A stretch of DNA of 64,000 bases from Paratinospora sagittata (lineage: Eukaryota > Streptophyta > Magnoliopsida > Ranunculales > Menispermaceae), in NCBI GenBank assembly GCA_035771175.1, contig CM069597.1, positions 7,599,001 through 7,663,000 of the forward strand. Reading direction: 5' to 3'. The position numbers and the translations under genes were made by a program. Under the pieces are notes generated by a model. It was not told the DNA's origin and searched no databases. It saw only the letters and a program-made list of their open reading frames with translations. Position 1 is the stretch's first letter, and each line of letters begins with the position of its first letter. Shown here in pieces: positions 11,909 through 23,987 of the stretch.

Positions 11909-12258
11909 CTGACAATTCCTACAACCAAGCCCAATATAAACCTTAAAATATAATTCTCTTACCCTTAAAGTTGGCGAGATATTAGGTATGACACTCTTTC
12001 TCAACAATATTGCTAAAGCCTAACCCCTCTCATTACATGCTATTGCATGTTTGTGAGCCAATGGTTTTGTAAGGTAGCACCATTAATTGCCACTTAACCC
12101 ATGCAATAGGAAATAAATTATAAAGAATTCCATTTTTAACTTAGGAAAAAAGAAAAAAAAAAAAAAAGAATGATTAAGAGAAGAATTTGAGGATTCATTA
12201 TAAGTATACGAGAAAAAAATTAAAGCACTAAATGATATGAAACAATTATCTTATCATA

Positions 12259-12951
12259 ATAGTGGGACCATATATTATAACTATCTCTACTCAAGTTTAG
12301 TTTTTATATACTAATTGTAGGCGGCGATATGGTCGTCGTGACGAGCTTCGTATACGAAAAAAAAAAAAAAACTGTAATAATTGAATGTTTACATACAATA
12401 ATTTCTCTTCATTACATTAAAAAGAAAATGAGTGATGTTTTAGCTTTACATTTTATTCAGTATATCTATCATCTTATCTTTACCATCCAGAATAAAAAAT
12501 GAAATGATACTACATGAATATGAGATCTTTCATAATCTATCACCTCTTCTTTTTTAAAGAAAACATGCTTATTTGAAAAATCTTCCCCCTATTATTATGT
12601 TTTTACTTTAATCTTTCGTTGTATACTATACTGGGATCTATACACTTCATCTATTTTATTTCCCAAAACAATCTCAAGAAAGTGCATACGTATAATATTT
12701 TATGGATTTATCATAACACGACTTCTTTAAGTTATCTTTATATATGGTCAGTGTAGCTCTCATTCTTAGGAAAATTAAGTTAATTAAATATCAAAACAAT
12801 TTCCAAATCTGGAGAATTCAATTCTTATACTAATTATTAAGAACCGATATATGAATTTAAAAAGTATAAGTAGAAAGCTTTTATCATATAACCATCCATC
12901 ATTTTAAGTATTTTCATTTACATATGTACATCAAATTTTTCATAATTAATA
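12259..12951. other. AT-rich intergenic stretch
   Basis: No frame, known repeat or RNA gene was recognised. It holds a poly-A run near 12358-12371 and otherwise unpatterned AT-rich DNA. Confidence 0.5.
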
Positions 12952-12964
12952 TGAGTTCCCTATT

Positions 12965-13251
12965 CCATTTTTTTTATTATTTATTTATTTTTTTTAGTGC
13001 TGACACAAGTTTAGAAAATTCTGGCATCAGGGTCAGAAGAAGTCGGGACCACTTAGTAGGGTGAAGAAGGCAAGCACAACTACAAAAGATATAAAGGGCC
13101 AAGATAAAAACTATGCGAATCAACTATCATAGTTCAGCTCCTACTTTTAGTAGGGGAGAGAAAACTCTCATTTATTTATGAGACGAAAAAATCGAACTCT
13201 CGACTTTTAATAAAGAAGTTTGGATGCACATCATTAGAGTTAGACATTTGT
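12965..13251 (-). mobile_element. tRNA-derived SINE with 13-bp target duplication
   Basis: The 287-bp insert is flanked by identical 13-bp repeats TGAGTTCCCTATT (12952-12964 and 13252-13264). On the minus strand it starts near 13251. It has an A-box-like TAACTCTAATGATG, then a B-box-like GAGAGTTCGATTTTTTC about 40 bases later, and ends in an A-rich tail (read as the T-rich run 12965-12996 on plus). TSD length, tail and Pol III boxes together fit a LINE-mobilised tRNA-derived SINE. The family name is unknown. Confidence 0.75.
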
Positions 13252-13264
13252 TGAGTTCCCTATT

Positions 13265-16194
13265 TCTTTCACTACATTATAAGCAATTTCAATTCCATTA
13301 ATTCACATTTAAAAAACAAAAATCATGTTAGAGAAGAAGTTATTAATTATTAATATATAAACTATACTACTAACTATAAGATAAAGAAAGAGAGAAGTAA
13401 TTATGGTAATTAAGAAGATCTGTGAGTTATAATGTGTAAAACAAAAAAAAATAATGTGTAGATAGGGATTTGAGAGCAAATGATTAGTCTATTTTAATAG
13501 CTGTACACAACCACGTGTCGTATCAGTGTGAGTTGATTACGGCATTAAGTGGGAGGGGTGTATTAATACAGTGTAAAGCGTAACACAATAAATTATAAAA
13601 CATCAATTTTATATACGACAAGACAAAAGTTACGGCGATATCCGCACCAATCATCTCTAGACAGCTGTCAAAGCGAGAGAGAGAGAGTTTTGCCCCGTGT
13701 GGTACGCAGGAGAGTGAGCGACTTTTTTTTCTTACGTGGTCTTTCAATAACGCTAATCATGATAGCTCTCTAATTTCAACTCTTCCGTGATTACGTTAAC
13801 GGCATGGAAACGGCGTTAAATATGAACAAACGCCGTTAAGTTATTCGTTTTCTTGGAATTGGCGGCTAGTGGCTTTTTGTTTTTTGAGTTGGAGAGAGAG
13901 ACGACGAGAATGTATGCCCATTCCGGTCCCACTGTTTTCTGCTACAATTACCAAAATGACCTTCATGTTTTGGAAATTACTTTTTGGTACTTGCGAGTTG
14001 AAAGATGGCCATGCCTCCTCGTAAATAACTGGAGAACAAAAAAACAACTTAAAAGGGATAGTAATCCATGCGAGTCGCCCGTACCAGTGCGAGTGAGAAT
14101 TAGAAAAAAAGAAAAATTATGATAATAAATATGTGTGTTATTTTTTGTACAAAAAATAAATTTGTTAGGAAACTAATTATTTCTATATACCTAATAAAAT
14201 ATAAATGCATAATTTCTATAAAAATGAGTTAGGATTTTTTGTTCATTTATTTTGGAGGCAGGGCATTTACCAATTAAGCCTTAAATCATTTTCGAATTAC
14301 TTCTAAGGTATTGTACGATAGAAACAAGACAAACAGTGTTTAATGTATTACTTAACTTAGGTTTATCTTTTAATTCACAGTATAAATTGAAATATTATTA
14401 CTACTAAACACGAAGCATTTAGATATGTGAATGATTTGTCTATATGCTAGATGAAATAACTAAATTTACAAAAAAATAAAATGTAAAAGTATTTATTTTC
14501 ATTTCTTTTTAATGGAGAAAAACTTCCATTGCCAAACAGGAATCTTTCCTTTTTGCATATTCTTTTACCTTTCTAGATGGGATCAATGCACAAAATGTAG
14601 AAAGAGTAAAGTAGAGGCTATACTATATAACACTTCCGTCCATCAAGGAAGTCGCTTAGAAAGTTTTTTTTATATTCATAAATATCTCACAGATATTTAA
14701 TTTATCAAACTCGGATAAAGCTTTCATATAAGGAAAGCTAGCTTAGATGAAAACCAATTAATGTATACACATTAAAAATACTCAAAGGATTCAAATTGGC
14801 ACTAAGAAATATATCCTTGAGATTATATATACTTTTCTTTCAATGTTTATTGGGATTTCGTACTTGTAGAAATTTGATTTTCATTTTTTCAAGTGTGAAA
14901 GCTTAATCTTAGGATGATTGATTAGAAGATTTATTACTATATATCATTGACAATTTGGTTAGTTCATTACCCGAAAAAGCTGACGAGTTTATTGACTCTT
15001 ATGAAGAATTGCATTTCAAAAAATTACCAAGTGTTAAACACAGCTCATGTACTCACATAATTGAAAACATTAGGATCATTGTATGTATTAAAAAGTTAAT
15101 CTCATTATTATATTTTGTCCCTCATTTCTTTTTTGATTTTATTATTGAGTAACACTCATGTGGTGGCCTCCACTGCTTTACGACGAAACTAATCCACCTA
15201 AATTTGACCTAAATTAAATCATAAAGGTGTAAAAACCTCTCAACAAATAATAGTTCCCTACATAAAAAAAGTTTTGAACTCAAGAGCTCGCTTAAGTAGA
15301 ACAAATGTCAAACCATCCGAACTAATTAAATGTTAGTTTGTTCATCATTTCACTCAGCTATATTAAATAATCGGACGACATATGCAGCCTTTATATATAC
15401 TCTATTTGAGAAGTTGTGTAATGTACCTTTCAACAAAATCGTTGGAATCCTTGCTTACCAACTTGGTGGTCATTGAGATACGCACAGACTACAGTAGTAT
15501 TCTTTAGGCACCATTGATGACTGTACATACGCACGTACGTAGAGATACACAGGAATGAAGTACAACAAAGCGTTAATGCTGAAGCACCTCAATTTTAAAT
15601 ATTATATTTTATTTTATATTAAAAAAGAAAAAAGAAATGGTTTAAAGTAAATGAAAACAGAATCTTTGTCTAAAATACATACACATTCAAGAACATTAGT
15701 GTGGATGAGACGTCACGCCACTTTATATTATCGTGGCCATTTATTATAATGTAACAACAATAATGAATAATAATAATAATATAACAATTTTATTAATAAA
15801 CTTGCATGAAAGATGGAGCGGTCCCCTTGGATTCCCTGAACCTCAAATGCACGTTGTTTCAGAGTCAGAGCTCAGTCTGACCACCACCGACCCACCCACT
15901 ACTCACCACCACGTTTTCTATTCCTTTCCAAATCATCACAACTTTTTACCACTGATGCGCTCATCTGCACCGTTGAATCATCTTATACATGGACCATAGT
16001 TTGACTCCTCATAGTGATCCCATGCTCACCATCGCACGTACGAGTAAGATTCCCTGCAATAATGCGATCGAAACTACAAAATTTAGTGATGATGATGAAA
16101 TTACTTTTATATATAAATAAAAAATAAAAAGGTGCGAGTTAGTGATCCAGGAGTTGGATAATACTAATTTTATACAAGACCTCTCTATTTCCGA
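13265..16194. other. Intergenic region upstream of the neprosin gene
   Basis: No coding frame was recognised. Noted items: a 9-bp perfect hairpin AACGGCGTT / AACGCCGTT (13809-13817 and 13829-13837), one CACGTG at 13512-13517, and a SINE-like fragment near 15270-15340 (TTGAACTCAAGAGCTCG). Short frames such as 13853-14122 show no family signature. Confidence 0.4.
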
Positions 16195-16658
16195 CACGTG
16201 TAAAACAGCCACTTCCACTCCCAGTGATAGAGCGGCGCATTATATTGTGTTACGTTTTAAAAGTCACAGAGGATCCGTCCTCCATTATGCTCTTTACCAC
16301 GTGGCGGTTCTCATCTTCACCAGTACACGTGTAAGGTAAAAAAAAAAGAATATATCCCTCAAAGAAAGAAAAAAAGAAAGTGAAATTCAGTTCAGCTTCA
16401 CGGGTGTATAAACAGCGGCTGAGCACAGTTGAAGCCCGTGATGAACAAATGCCATATATAACTGGACTCTTTTTAACTCTACACCCCCATCAAGCACCTA
16501 CACTTTCCACGTGTCTCTAAAGCTGTGATTTGCTTCTAAGATGAAGACGTGTCTGAATACAACGCTATAAACACGTGGAATAGGTATTACTGATCAACAC
16601 CTGACGTTATTTTCTTTTTCTCATTTGAGAAAATCTAATATAAGGGTGTAGTCACGTG
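16195..16658 (+). promoter_or_regulatory. Cluster of six CACGTG G-boxes upstream of the neprosin gene
   Basis: Perfect CACGTG palindromes lie at 16195-16200, 16298-16303, 16326-16331, 16508-16513, 16572-16577 and 16653-16658. Four have the ABRE/G-box context ACACGTGT, CCACGTGG, ACACGTGG or TCACGTGG. TATA-like sequences ATATATAAC (about 16453) and CTATAAA (about 16565) lie within the cluster. G-boxes bind plant bZIP and bHLH factors in ABA, light and stress responses. That the cluster controls this gene is inferred from its position 470-930 bases before the start codon. Confidence 0.65.
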
Positions 16659-17128
16659 GAGAAAGGGGCAATTAAGTAATAACGCTATGTGCAAGTTCTA
16701 CGAATTTTTGAATTGAAGCGAGGAGGGCAGAAAGGTAAAAGAAGAAAAGGGGTGGGGAGAAGAGAAGTGTAAGAGAACAGCGGCAACATATACCGAAACG
16801 ACAAAACAGAGGGGTGAGTGAGGGTGAGTACGTCAATCGACGCATTTTCGCCACCCAGAGATTACTTCTCTTTTATTACACTTTTGCCCCCTCCTTCTCT
16901 CATTTGTGTGAAAGAGAAAGAGGAGAAGAAGGAGAAAGTTGCAGAAGCGTCGGTGCTTTTAGAAGAAGGAGAAGAAGAAGAAGAAGTTGGGAAGTGGGGT
17001 GTTGAAGATGGAATGGTTATGGTGAAGGGAAGAGTGGGTTTTAATCTGTGATTGAGTGATAAAGCCAACCACTTTTGCTTTGGTTTTTTTATCTCATTTG
17101 TTGTTGTTGTTGGTTTTGTGGGTGGAAA
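16659..17128 (+). other. Likely 5' UTR / proximal promoter of the neprosin gene
   Basis: Purine-rich GA-repeat DNA (about 16910-16990) precedes the start codon, as in many plant leaders. The transcription start cannot be fixed from sequence. An upstream in-frame ATG at 17075 would add 18 residues rich in Cys and Leu. I prefer 17129 because the signal peptide lies directly behind it. Frames at 16814-17051 begin with GTG or ATG in repetitive sequence and are not supported. Confidence 0.4.
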
Positions 17129-19644
17129 ATGGAGGGGAGAAAAGGGAGGAGAGGAATGGTGTTAAAAATGGTGATGATGATAATGATGTTTTTGGCTGTG
17201 TTCCCGTTGGTATGTGTTGGAAGGATGGGCATTTCTCGGCAGAAGCTTGAGGTTCGAAAGCACTTGAAGCGTTTGAACAAGCCCGCTGTCAAGACCATTA
17301 AGGTTAGTGTCTCTTCTTCTTCTTTTCTGTTTTTTATTTTTTATTTTATTCTTCTTCTTTAATGGGCATTTGGGTTTCTTCCATTGGAGTTACTAGAGAT
17401 TGAGCTATTTTTTTTTTCCTTTTTTTGTGGGTTTTGGAGATGAAAGGGATGGGTGGAGTTTCTGCAGTTATGCCAACGGTTTTGTTTTGTTTTGTTTTGT
17501 TTTCTTTTTTCTTTTTTACTTGTATTAGTGTTTTATCATCATTCTTCTTGTTCTTGTTCTTCTGATTCTTTTTTTTTTTTTTTTTTGGAGAAATGGCATT
17601 TTTTTGGGACCCTTTTTCTCAATCTTTTTATTTTTATATTTTAAAATTTATTTTTCGATTCATTGGGTAATGATCTGTTCTGTCCCATATATTTTCCCTT
17701 AGTTTTTCGGGCAGTGGTGTTTTTTTTTTTTTTATAGTTGTGTTTTTAGTTTTTCGCCATTATCAATCCACTTCCCAATTTTTTTTGCTTTTTTTTTGTC
17801 ATTTTCTCTCCCCTTTGGCATCTTTAGATTTCTGATATTCTTGTTAATTTATTTCCTTGTTCTTGTTTGATTTTTTTTTTTTTCTGTGATTAAAAATCCA
17901 GAGCCCAGATGGAGATACAATCGACTGTGTTCATATGTCTCATCAACCTGCCTTTGATCACCCATTTCTCAAGAACCACACAGTTCAGGTCTGCTTTCTT
18001 ATCTTTTACTCTTTCTCCTGTCAATCTTTTTTATTTTTTTTTATTTTTTATCTCCTCCTAATCACTTTTTTTGGGTTTTTTTTGTACATTATTGTTTTTT
18101 CTGAACTAGTTTGTGGGTGTTTCAGATAAGACCCAGTTACCATCCAGAAGGGCTTTTTGATGACAACAAAGTTTCTTCAAAGCCCAGAGACAAATCCACC
18201 TCCATTGCTCAGCTATGGCACATGAATGGAAGATGCCCAGAAGGCACCATTCCCATCAGAAGAACCACAAAAGATGATGTTCTAAGAGCTAGCTCTGTTA
18301 AAAGATATGGAAGGAAGAAGCACAGAACCATCCCTAAACCAAGGTCTGCAGATCCTGATCTCATGAATGAAAGTGGTCATCAGGTAAATCAAATCCCAAA
18401 AATTAAAAAAATAAACCAAGAAAAAGAAGAAAAAAAAAGAAAGAATAAAAGGTCTCTTTTTTCAATCACTTTTTTGTGTTGTCAATCTTTTCATCTTTAA
18501 TGGGCATCTTCTTTTTTGCTCTCTTTTGGTGTGTAGCATGCAATAGCTTATGTTGAAGGAGACAAGTACTATGGAGCTAAAGCAACCATTAATGTATGGG
18601 AACCCAAAATCCAGCAGGCTAATGAGTTCAGTTTATCTCAGCTCTGGATCTTGGGTGGTTCTTTTGGTGAAGATCTTAACAGCATTGAAGCTGGTTGGCA
18701 GGTATTTCTTCCCCATTTTATCTTAAAATTAAATTTTCAAAACAATCTAAAAAATGAACGAAACCCATTTGTCAAAATCTCTTATTCTTACTGATTCCTA
18801 CCTTTGATCTATAAAAACAGGTGAGCCCGGATCTCTATGGAGACAACAATACCAGACTCTTTACCTACTGGACAGTGAGTATAATTTCCATATATCTTTT
18901 TCTTTCATACTTATTTGTTTTTTTTAATATAAGTTCTCTTCTTTTTCCCTATTCTCTAATGGGTTTTCTTTTTTTTTTGGAAAATCATGACAGAGTGATG
19001 CTTATCAAGCAACAGGGTGTTACAATCTTCTCTGCTCGGGCTTCATTCAAATCAACAGTAATATTGCAATGGGTGCAAGCATCTTCCCTGTGTCTGGCTA
19101 CCGTGGTTCCCAATATGATATCAGCATACTTATCTGGAAGGTAAGAAAAATAAAATAAAAATGCAGAGAATCTCTGACACCTTTTTATTCACTCTGTAAG
19201 ATTAAATTAAATTGAATTATTGGGTGTTTGATATATTAAATTTGGGTGTAATTTGGTGTGGTGTAGGACCCAAAAGAAGGGCACTGGTGGATGCAATTTG
19301 GGAATGATTTTGTGTTAGGATACTGGCCTTCTTTCTTGTTCTCATACTTGGCGGAAAGTGCTTCCATGATAGAATGGGGAGGAGAAGTTGTGAACTCACA
19401 ACCAGATGGAGAACACACTTCTACACAAATGGGCAGTGGCCATTTTCCTGAAGAAGGTTTCAGCAAATCAAGTTATTTCAGGAACATTCAAGTTGTTGAT
19501 GGGTCCAACAATCTAAGGGCTCCCAAAGGTGTTGGTACCTTCACTGAGCAATCCAACTGCTATGATGTTCAACATGGCAATAATGGTGATTGGGGTAGCT
19601 ATTTCTACTATGGTGGTCCTGGTAAAAGTCCCAAATGCCCTTAG
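17129..19644 (+). CDS. Neprosin-family secreted protein (DUF4409 + DUF239), seven exons
   Basis: Exons 17129-17302, 17902-17988, 18126-18383, 18537-18701, 18821-18874, 18994-19140 and 19267-19644 join in phase 0 at every GT-AG intron and give 420 residues, normal for this family. Residues 10-31 are a hydrophobic signal peptide. About 45-175 match the neprosin activation peptide ([31 protein letters not shown]). About 175-420 match the neprosin catalytic domain ([35 protein letters not shown]). Neprosin from Nepenthes is a glutamate prolyl-endopeptidase using two Glu 109 residues apart. Glu224 in IEAGW and Glu335 in WGGE are 111 apart and are my inferred counterparts. Cys255/260 and Cys393/419 may form disulphides. 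It is likely secreted to wall or vacuole. The natural substrate is unknown. A start at 17156 is also possible. I see no AATAAA in the following 450 bases. Confidence 0.95.
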
Positions 19645-22600
19645 AAGAAATTATGTAACCCTCTCTCTAATACTACTACTACCCTCCTCCCGATTCTCTC
19701 CAATATGTAACATTCAATTGTATCCTAATAGCGTCCTTTTTGTTTTTTTTCACTTGTCTACACCCTTTTATTTTTTTCCTTCAAATTTAGATTAGGGGTA
19801 GTTTGTAATCTATTTTCAGGTTTTGGTCTTTTTGTTTGTTGCTTTTTTTTGTTTTGCAGTTTACTCTCCATATTAGAGAGATTGGAGATCTTGGTCAAGT
19901 TTCTTAATCAAAAGAAACAGGCCTTTTGTTATTACAACTCTCTATATGTGTATTTGTTTGCTCTCTTGGCAATGTAGTGATGGTTTGCTAAGTTAACAAT
20001 GGTGGATGATTAATGAATGAAGCTGTGGTGTTGGCTGGCTATTTTTTGAGATCTCCTCAGTTCAGATATGGGTGATTTTTTGATGTTTCATTAATAAGGC
20101 TATTATTCTCCTATATCTTCCAAGGGAGTGAGAGTGAGAATAGATTCTGAAAAGCTGAATGCATTATTGGGTGTTTTTGGGGGAAGTTTGTATTGTAGAG
20201 GGGGAAGCGGTGGTGGTAGTACATATGCACTTGATGGCATGCCTTAGCAGTCGGTGGCAGTCCACTCTGTTTTTTTGTTTTGTATTTTTAAATGGGTTCG
20301 GTTTGTACTGATGTTTTTGGAAATCGAATTTCTGATAGGAGATTTTAGCTAGATTCTCATCACCAGCAATGTTTTAGTTTTTTTATTTTATTTTTTGGGG
20401 GTCAAATCACACACTTCTACTAAAAAAAAAAAAAAAAGATTGGACTGTCTAAAACTCATAATTTTTCTAGGAATTATTAATAATAATATTATTAGTTTGA
20501 TTATTTGTGTAGTTGGATGATTTAGTTTTCAAATTGATATTGAAATAATTGAGTGGTCCCTTCAACAAATTGCACAATTTAGAGCAATGCCACTCAAAAC
20601 TATTTTCAAACATCAAATTAGCACGAGTGTACTCTTGATGTTGGTACCATTTTTTAACCTTTTCATCAGGTGATAAGTCTTTAAATTTGGCTTTTCATGA
20701 TAAAAGGTCCTCAGATCTAGCATGAATGAGTACTAAACATGGAGAACAAGAAATAATAACAAATTTGATGAGCTCTCGAGATCTAACAATATATATCAAG
20801 TAACTAACAGTTACTAAAATAAATGCCCTAAAGAGGCATAGTTTCAAGTTAATTGCACAAAACTTAAGGTCTCAAAGTTGCCTAAGACATAATTAGATCA
20901 AATATGATTTTTTTTCTCATCTTTAGTATGTACAAACACCTTGTTGTGGTAAGGTTCTGTATATCGTCTATTCTCTTAACCTTGTAAGCAGCTAGGTACA
21001 CTATTTTTACTGCTAAGACCCAAAAAATTAGAGGGATCTACTAGACTTGAACTTGTGTCATCAATACCATAGCTTTTTCTCCCACACCTAAATAGGTCGA
21101 GAGACTTGAAGGCAAACTTTTAGAAAGTAGTGAAAATATTTTTATCACTAAATCAAGTTGTGGTTGGTAGAACATATTAACACGAGTGTTAAAGTTTCTA
21201 ATTATTAAAAAAGAAGAAAAATAAATTGTGTGCATTATAATTAAGAAATATCCGACTTTTTATAATTTAAATGTCGACTTAGCTTTTGATAGAGCAGAGT
21301 ATAGGAAGTTAATTCATGTAGCCGTTCTATGTAGTTGAGAAAAAACTTAATTGAATTGAGCCCAATATTGTATTAGTTTTAAATTTTTATTTATTTTTAA
21401 TATTGAATCGCCTTCCAACAAGTTTCTTCTTTTAAGGGTTAATTAAATAATAGTTCTTGCAGTTGTTAGCAATATTACATTAATACCACTTTTTTTTTCC
21501 TCAATGATATATGAGAGAAATTATTATATATATATATATATATATTTTTGGTGGGGGAGGGAATGTGGTTGTGGTTTTGGAGCATTAAATGATGTGCTCT
21601 CATTTATATCTCTTCTAAGTTAATTTATAAGTTGAAATAAGTAAAGCCCTTAAAAAAGAAGAAGAGGCGGCGTTGTTAGTTGTTACAAGGTGCGATTTGT
21701 TGTTTTTGGTTGTCACCATCGTTAGTACCCAACGCTTTATGCTGTCGTGTAAGAACCATATATGGATTTAGCTTTAAATATCGCTATTCATTATCTATGG
21801 TGGCCAAAGTGGCTGGGCCCTCACTTAATTTGCTAATTTTATGAATTATTTTCAAAACATAAATTTTCATTTTTATATGAAATATTACGTTAATTTCCAC
21901 ATGGAATAATGCTGAAAGTTCCACCTCGATATGATGGTAAGAGATCTAAATAAATAGTCAAATGAATTAATTATTCTCTTCAAGTGTTAGTGGTTATTGT
22001 ATTATAATATACTTAATAAGCATGAAGTTGATGATGTGGATTATTCGCCAAATCATTCAATTGATATGAACTTTTATAAAACTTATAAAAGAAAGTTATA
22101 TAAGAGAGAAATATTGAAATAAGAATTGTCTTATTGTAATGACTTAATCAAGTATTTGCATTATATTGTTTTTGGTTCCGGGAACTGTAAGGTCATTGGA
22201 CAGTTCTTCTTAAGTGGGCGCGATTAAAGTGGGTGTGAGTTTAGATCCTAAGACCTTCACCCATCAACTACTTTTAATACAAACCCCTAACTATCTATTT
22301 GTACTGCACCACGTTGGATATATTTGCATTATTGACAATAGTATAAAGTTATATCAATATTTTTGTTGCACTGTCATGAAAAATATTGCTAGTTGTAGAC
22401 ATAATTATTCTTATATAAATTTTATCTATTTTATGTGTGAAATTTCTAATTATGTATATAGTCTTTTTGTTGTGATTTGAATCAAATTCTCTAAATAAAC
22501 TTGTATATGTTTCAACTTTAAAAGGAGTTTCTCTTAGTTTATCCTTCTTATAAGTGGCTGTCTCTTATTTAATTTTAAATATATTTGATCAATGCTAGAT

Positions 22601-23656
22601 GTGATTCAGACCTACTAAGGAGATATATATGACCTTTGAATTTTGATCTAAATTCAAAATATTTCTTACATGATTGAGAACTTTAGAATTATTTTTAACA
22701 TTATTATATATTAATGTGAAAATAGACTAATTTTCAACAACCATCATCAGCACAACCTTCATTCAATACCTTGGAGAGTAGTAATCCAAGAACAATATTT
22801 TTAGACATCTTCAACTTTTTTATGAATGACCCCATCTCAAGGAAATTTGCTAAATCCTCAAAATCCCAAACTAAGCTCCACCCATGAAGAGGGTACCATA
22901 AAAATGCAAAAAAAATATGAAAAATAAAAAAGAATCAGAAAATAAGACAGTGTTTGGTTGGATATCCAAAAATAGTTTTTCTATTTTCAGATTACCCAAA
23001 AGTACAATTAAAAAATTTGAGAAATGAAAATGTTTCACTTTTTTGTTAGAAAAAATTAGAAAAGTGTTTTTCAAAAACTATTCCACCAAACATATTTTAT
23101 TATTATTATTATAATTTTTTTTTATTTAAAAACTGAAAATAATTTTTGGATTAAGCTGAGAAACATTCTCTTTTAATATATAAAGGTAAAGTTTGAAAAG
23201 CAGGCTTACTATAAAATAGGCCCAAAAAGAAACCTTAAAACGTGCAAGATATATGAAAAACCTCCATGTTGGGTCTCGATTGGTCAATTGGTCTAGAAAT
23301 TCTAATGGATATGAATAGTCTCCAAATCATATTAACAAGGCAGAGAAACATCAGGCCCCATTATAATCTTATAAATATTAAATAAAACAGAATAAAAAAA
23401 TAGATATATAAATTAACAGTGCTACAGAAAATGCGACAAAGTGTTGCAACATCAAATTTGTGAAATTTATTATCACAATAAAGACTACCTATGTCTTAAC
23501 TTGTTGCAAGAGAATTAACATAGGTAGATTCTTAATACAAGTTAATTTGTAATTGTTACTATCAACACATATCACAAGGCATTTCTTCCAAAATTTCAAC
23601 AGAGTTTCCTATGTATTTTGGACATTTTATAATTTCTTGAACCTGTAAGTATCTGT
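19645..23656. other. 3' flank and intergenic region, no further gene recognised
   Basis: The first few hundred bases are T-rich and presumably include the neprosin 3' UTR. The rest is AT-rich with small open frames lacking family signatures. A (TA)n run lies at about 21527-21546. Nothing else could be assigned except a MITE-like element listed separately. Confidence 0.45.
22950..23093. mobile_element. Possible short MITE (about 145 bp)
   Basis: GTGTTTGGTTGG at the left faces CCACCAAACAT at the right in inverted orientation, with AT-rich palindromic filling (AAAAATAGTTTTTC, GTGTTTTTCAAAAAC). Ends of the form GTGTTTGG...CCAAACA are frequent in plant MITEs. No clear target duplication was found. 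Confidence 0.4.
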
Positions 23657-23762
23657 CATAACATCCATATAATTCACAAGACACATATTCTCCGATTCAA
23701 CCAATTCTTCATAACATCCATATAATTCACAAGACACATATTCTCCTATTCAACCAATTCAT
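23657..23762. repeat. Direct duplication, 53-bp unit
   Basis: Two adjacent copies of a unit starting CATAACATCCATATAATTCA, at 23657 and 23710, differ at one base in the middle (TCCGATT versus TCCTATT). This is a local, recent tandem duplication. Confidence 0.9.
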
Positions 23763-23987
23763 AAAGAAACAACTTCAAATTAATGAATGTCAAAGAAAAT
23801 CCTTCAATAAGCATTACATAAAAATCAAATAATGAAATCTACATAAAAACTAGATAATAAGGTCGTCAATGAAATTAAACTACCCACTAATACAAGTCAT
23901 TGTCCTAACTAACTACTCACCACTAAATACATTTCAGAGATGCAAAGTTATGTACTATTCCTAAATGTTATTATGCAAAGGTATTGT

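Larger units (their letters stand above)
6155..12258. repeat. Tandem segmental duplication, about 2 kb unit
   Basis: Copy 1 runs from about 6155 to 10282 and includes a later 1966-bp LTR insertion. Copy 2 runs from about 10283 to 12258. Both contain, in order, the last coding bases of a copia element, its polypurine tract and LTR, an AT-rich flank, a hAT-like MITE and a common tail. The outer and inner junctions all share TCTTAYCAWA (6155-6164, 10283-10292, 12249-12258). That pattern fits a duplication joined at short homology. The copies differ by many substitutions and indels, so the event is not recent. Confidence 0.85.

Noticed and set aside
15270..15340. Possible second SINE fragment (TTGAACTCAAGAGCTCG)
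   Set aside because: Only a weak B-box-like word; no A-box, tail or target duplication.
16814..17051. Short frames just upstream of the neprosin start
   Set aside because: They begin partly at GTG and run through GA-rich leader sequence; no evidence of translation.
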